Assembly: GCA_964500675.1 (NCBI GenBank)
Contig: CAZCNY010000001.1
Coordinates: 62,001 to 126,000 of the forward strand
Source of the DNA: CAMLJR01 sp964500675
GTDB lineage: Bacteria; Pseudomonadota; Gammaproteobacteria; Pseudomonadales; CAMLJR01
Reading direction: 5' to 3'
DNA length: 64,000 bases
Made by a program: the position numbers and the translations under genes. The notes below the pieces were generated by a model. The model was not told the origin of the DNA. It made no database searches and saw only the letters and a list, made by a program, of their open reading frames with translations. Below are positions 63,256 through 64,000 of this stretch, piece by piece; the stretch's first letter is position 1, and every line of letters begins with the position of its first letter.

Positions 63256-64000
63256 TCAATAGGTCGGCAATTGAATGTGCTCGAACAGCTCGTCGAGATC
63301 GGCTTTGGTGTGGCGCTGCAAGGCTTCTTCGACAACATCGCGTTTGAGATGCGGTGCGAACATTTGGATGAAGTCGTACATGAAACCGCGCAAAAATGTG
63401 CCGCGGCGAAAACCGATTTTGGTGACGCTGGGCGAGAACAAATGGCTCGCATCGAGCGCAACCAAATCGTCGTCCTGTTCCTGATCGACCGCCATCTGCG
63501 CGACGATGCCAATACCAAGCCCCAGGCGCACATAGGTTTTAATCACGTCGGCATCGGCTGCTGTAAATACCACTTTCGGCGCGAGACCTTTTTCGAGGAA
63601 CGCTTCGTCGAGTTTCGAACGACCGGTAAAACCGAACACGTAAGTGACGATCGGGTGCGCGGCGACATCTTCAAGCTTGAGTTTTGAAACCTGCGCCAGC
63701 GGATGATCCTTGCGCACGATCACGCAACGATTCCATTTGTAGCACGGCATCATAATGAGATCGCTGAACAATTCGAGCGCTTCGGTGGCGATGGCAAAAT
63801 CGACGGTGCCATCCGCCGCCAATTCGGAAATTTGCATCGGCGTGCCCTGATGCATGTGCAGTGCTACTTCCGGATATTTCTTGATGAAAATTTTAATGAC
63901 GGGTGGCAACGCATAGCGCGCTTGGGTGTGCGTTGTCGCAATCGAGAGACTACCCTTTTTCTCATTGCTGAATTCCTGCGCAACCTGTTTGATGCTTTCG
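63256..64000 (-). CDS. cysB: LysR-type regulator CysB, partial (effector domain)
   Basis: The frame is open to the right edge, so only the C-terminal 247 residues are present and the DNA-binding domain is outside. The visible linker and effector domain read SLSIATTHTQARYALPPVI, FAIATEALELFSDLIMMPCY, KWNRCVIVRKDHPLAQV and VYFGFTGRS-like YVFGFTGRSKLDEAF, all closely matching CysB, the sulfur-assimilation regulator responding to N-acetylserine. An internal ATG at 63909 is not a start. cysB near thrH is a familiar arrangement in Pseudomonas relatives. Confidence 0.93.
   Translation of the reverse strand, partial: ESIKQVAQEFSNEKKGSLSIATTHTQARYALPPVIKIFIKKYPEVALHMHQGTPMQISELAADGTVDFAIATEALELFSDLIMMPCYKWNRCVIVRKDHPLAQVSKLKLEDVAAHPIVTYVFGFTGRSKLDEAFLEKGLAPKVVFTAADADVIKTYVRLGLGIGIVAQMAVDQEQDDDLVALDASHLFSPSVTKIGFRRGTFLRGFMYDFIQMFAPHLKRDVVEEALQRHTKADLDELFEHIQLPTY

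Noticed and set aside
63256..63909. A complete 217-residue gene starting at 63909
   Set aside because: The same frame runs upstream without a stop to the window edge and matches CysB sequence before this ATG, so this is an internal methionine of a truncated gene.

Overview
The window is a dense, almost entirely housekeeping piece of a gammaproteobacterial chromosome, moderately GC-rich by eye. Several blocks keep the gene order I recall from Pseudomonas aeruginosa: gap - mfd - csiV - MTI phosphorylase - lexA - sulA (PA3001-PA3008 region, but without nagZ and psrA), fpr/finR, dnaQ - rnhA - methyltransferase - gloB - mltD with a Yej/Npp-type peptide ABC transporter nearby (PA1807-PA1816 region), and thrH - cysB. 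The Gsp set with gspA/gspB and the AddAB-like recombination nuclease fit a relative of the Pseudomonadales/Cellvibrionales. I cannot fix the genus from sequence alone. I found no rRNA, tRNA, CRISPR array, transposase or prophage.

Layout. 1-2840 (minus, runs off the left edge): a very large protein with a sulfotransferase domain, a TPR superhelix and a SPINDLY/OGT-type (GT41) glycosyltransferase in one chain. It is the most unusual gene here and looks more AT-rich than its surroundings. 2.9-5.6 kb: an N-terminally extended GAPDH and a nitronate monooxygenase-like flavoprotein. 5.7-13.7 kb: mfd, csiV, MTI phosphorylase, the SOS pair lexA-sulA behind two LexA boxes, and fpr with its divergent regulator finR. 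13.8-17.6 kb: a minus-strand TonB energising operon (tonB-exbB-exbD-exbD-TPR protein). 17.6-33.4 kb: a type II secretion locus. One secretin gene (gspD1) lies next to tonB. A long minus-strand operon gspE-F-G-H-I-J-K-L-M-A-B follows, and divergent gspC-gspD2 sits at the far end, so two secretin paralogues bracket the system. No prepilin peptidase (gspO) or gspN is present.

33.4-43.4 kb: sohB, a small membrane protein, a FimL-like pseudo-Hpt protein, dnaQ, rnhA, a SAM methyltransferase, gloB, the LysM transglycosylase mltD and an HDOD-GAF protein. 43.5-49.4 kb: a five-gene YejABEF-type ABC importer with the ATPase split into two genes. 49.4-55.1 kb: a hybrid histidine kinase with a degenerate ATP-binding N-box, rlmG, an MFS exporter and rlmD. 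55.1-61.2 kb: an AddA-like helicase-nuclease and an AddB-like nuclease, the latter ending in a translated dispersed repeat. 61.3-64 kb: DAHP synthase, thrH and cysB (cut by the right edge).

Functional themes are envelope transport and secretion (TonB, T2SS, Yej, MltD), DNA repair and replication (Mfd, LexA/SulA, DnaQ, RNase HI, AddAB), rRNA methylation (RlmG, RlmD) and redox/sulfur control (Fpr/FinR, CysB). Several genes use TTG or GTG starts supported by good Shine-Dalgarno spacing. A 39-bp palindromic repeat occurs twice, once between gspF and gspG and once inside the 3' end of addB.
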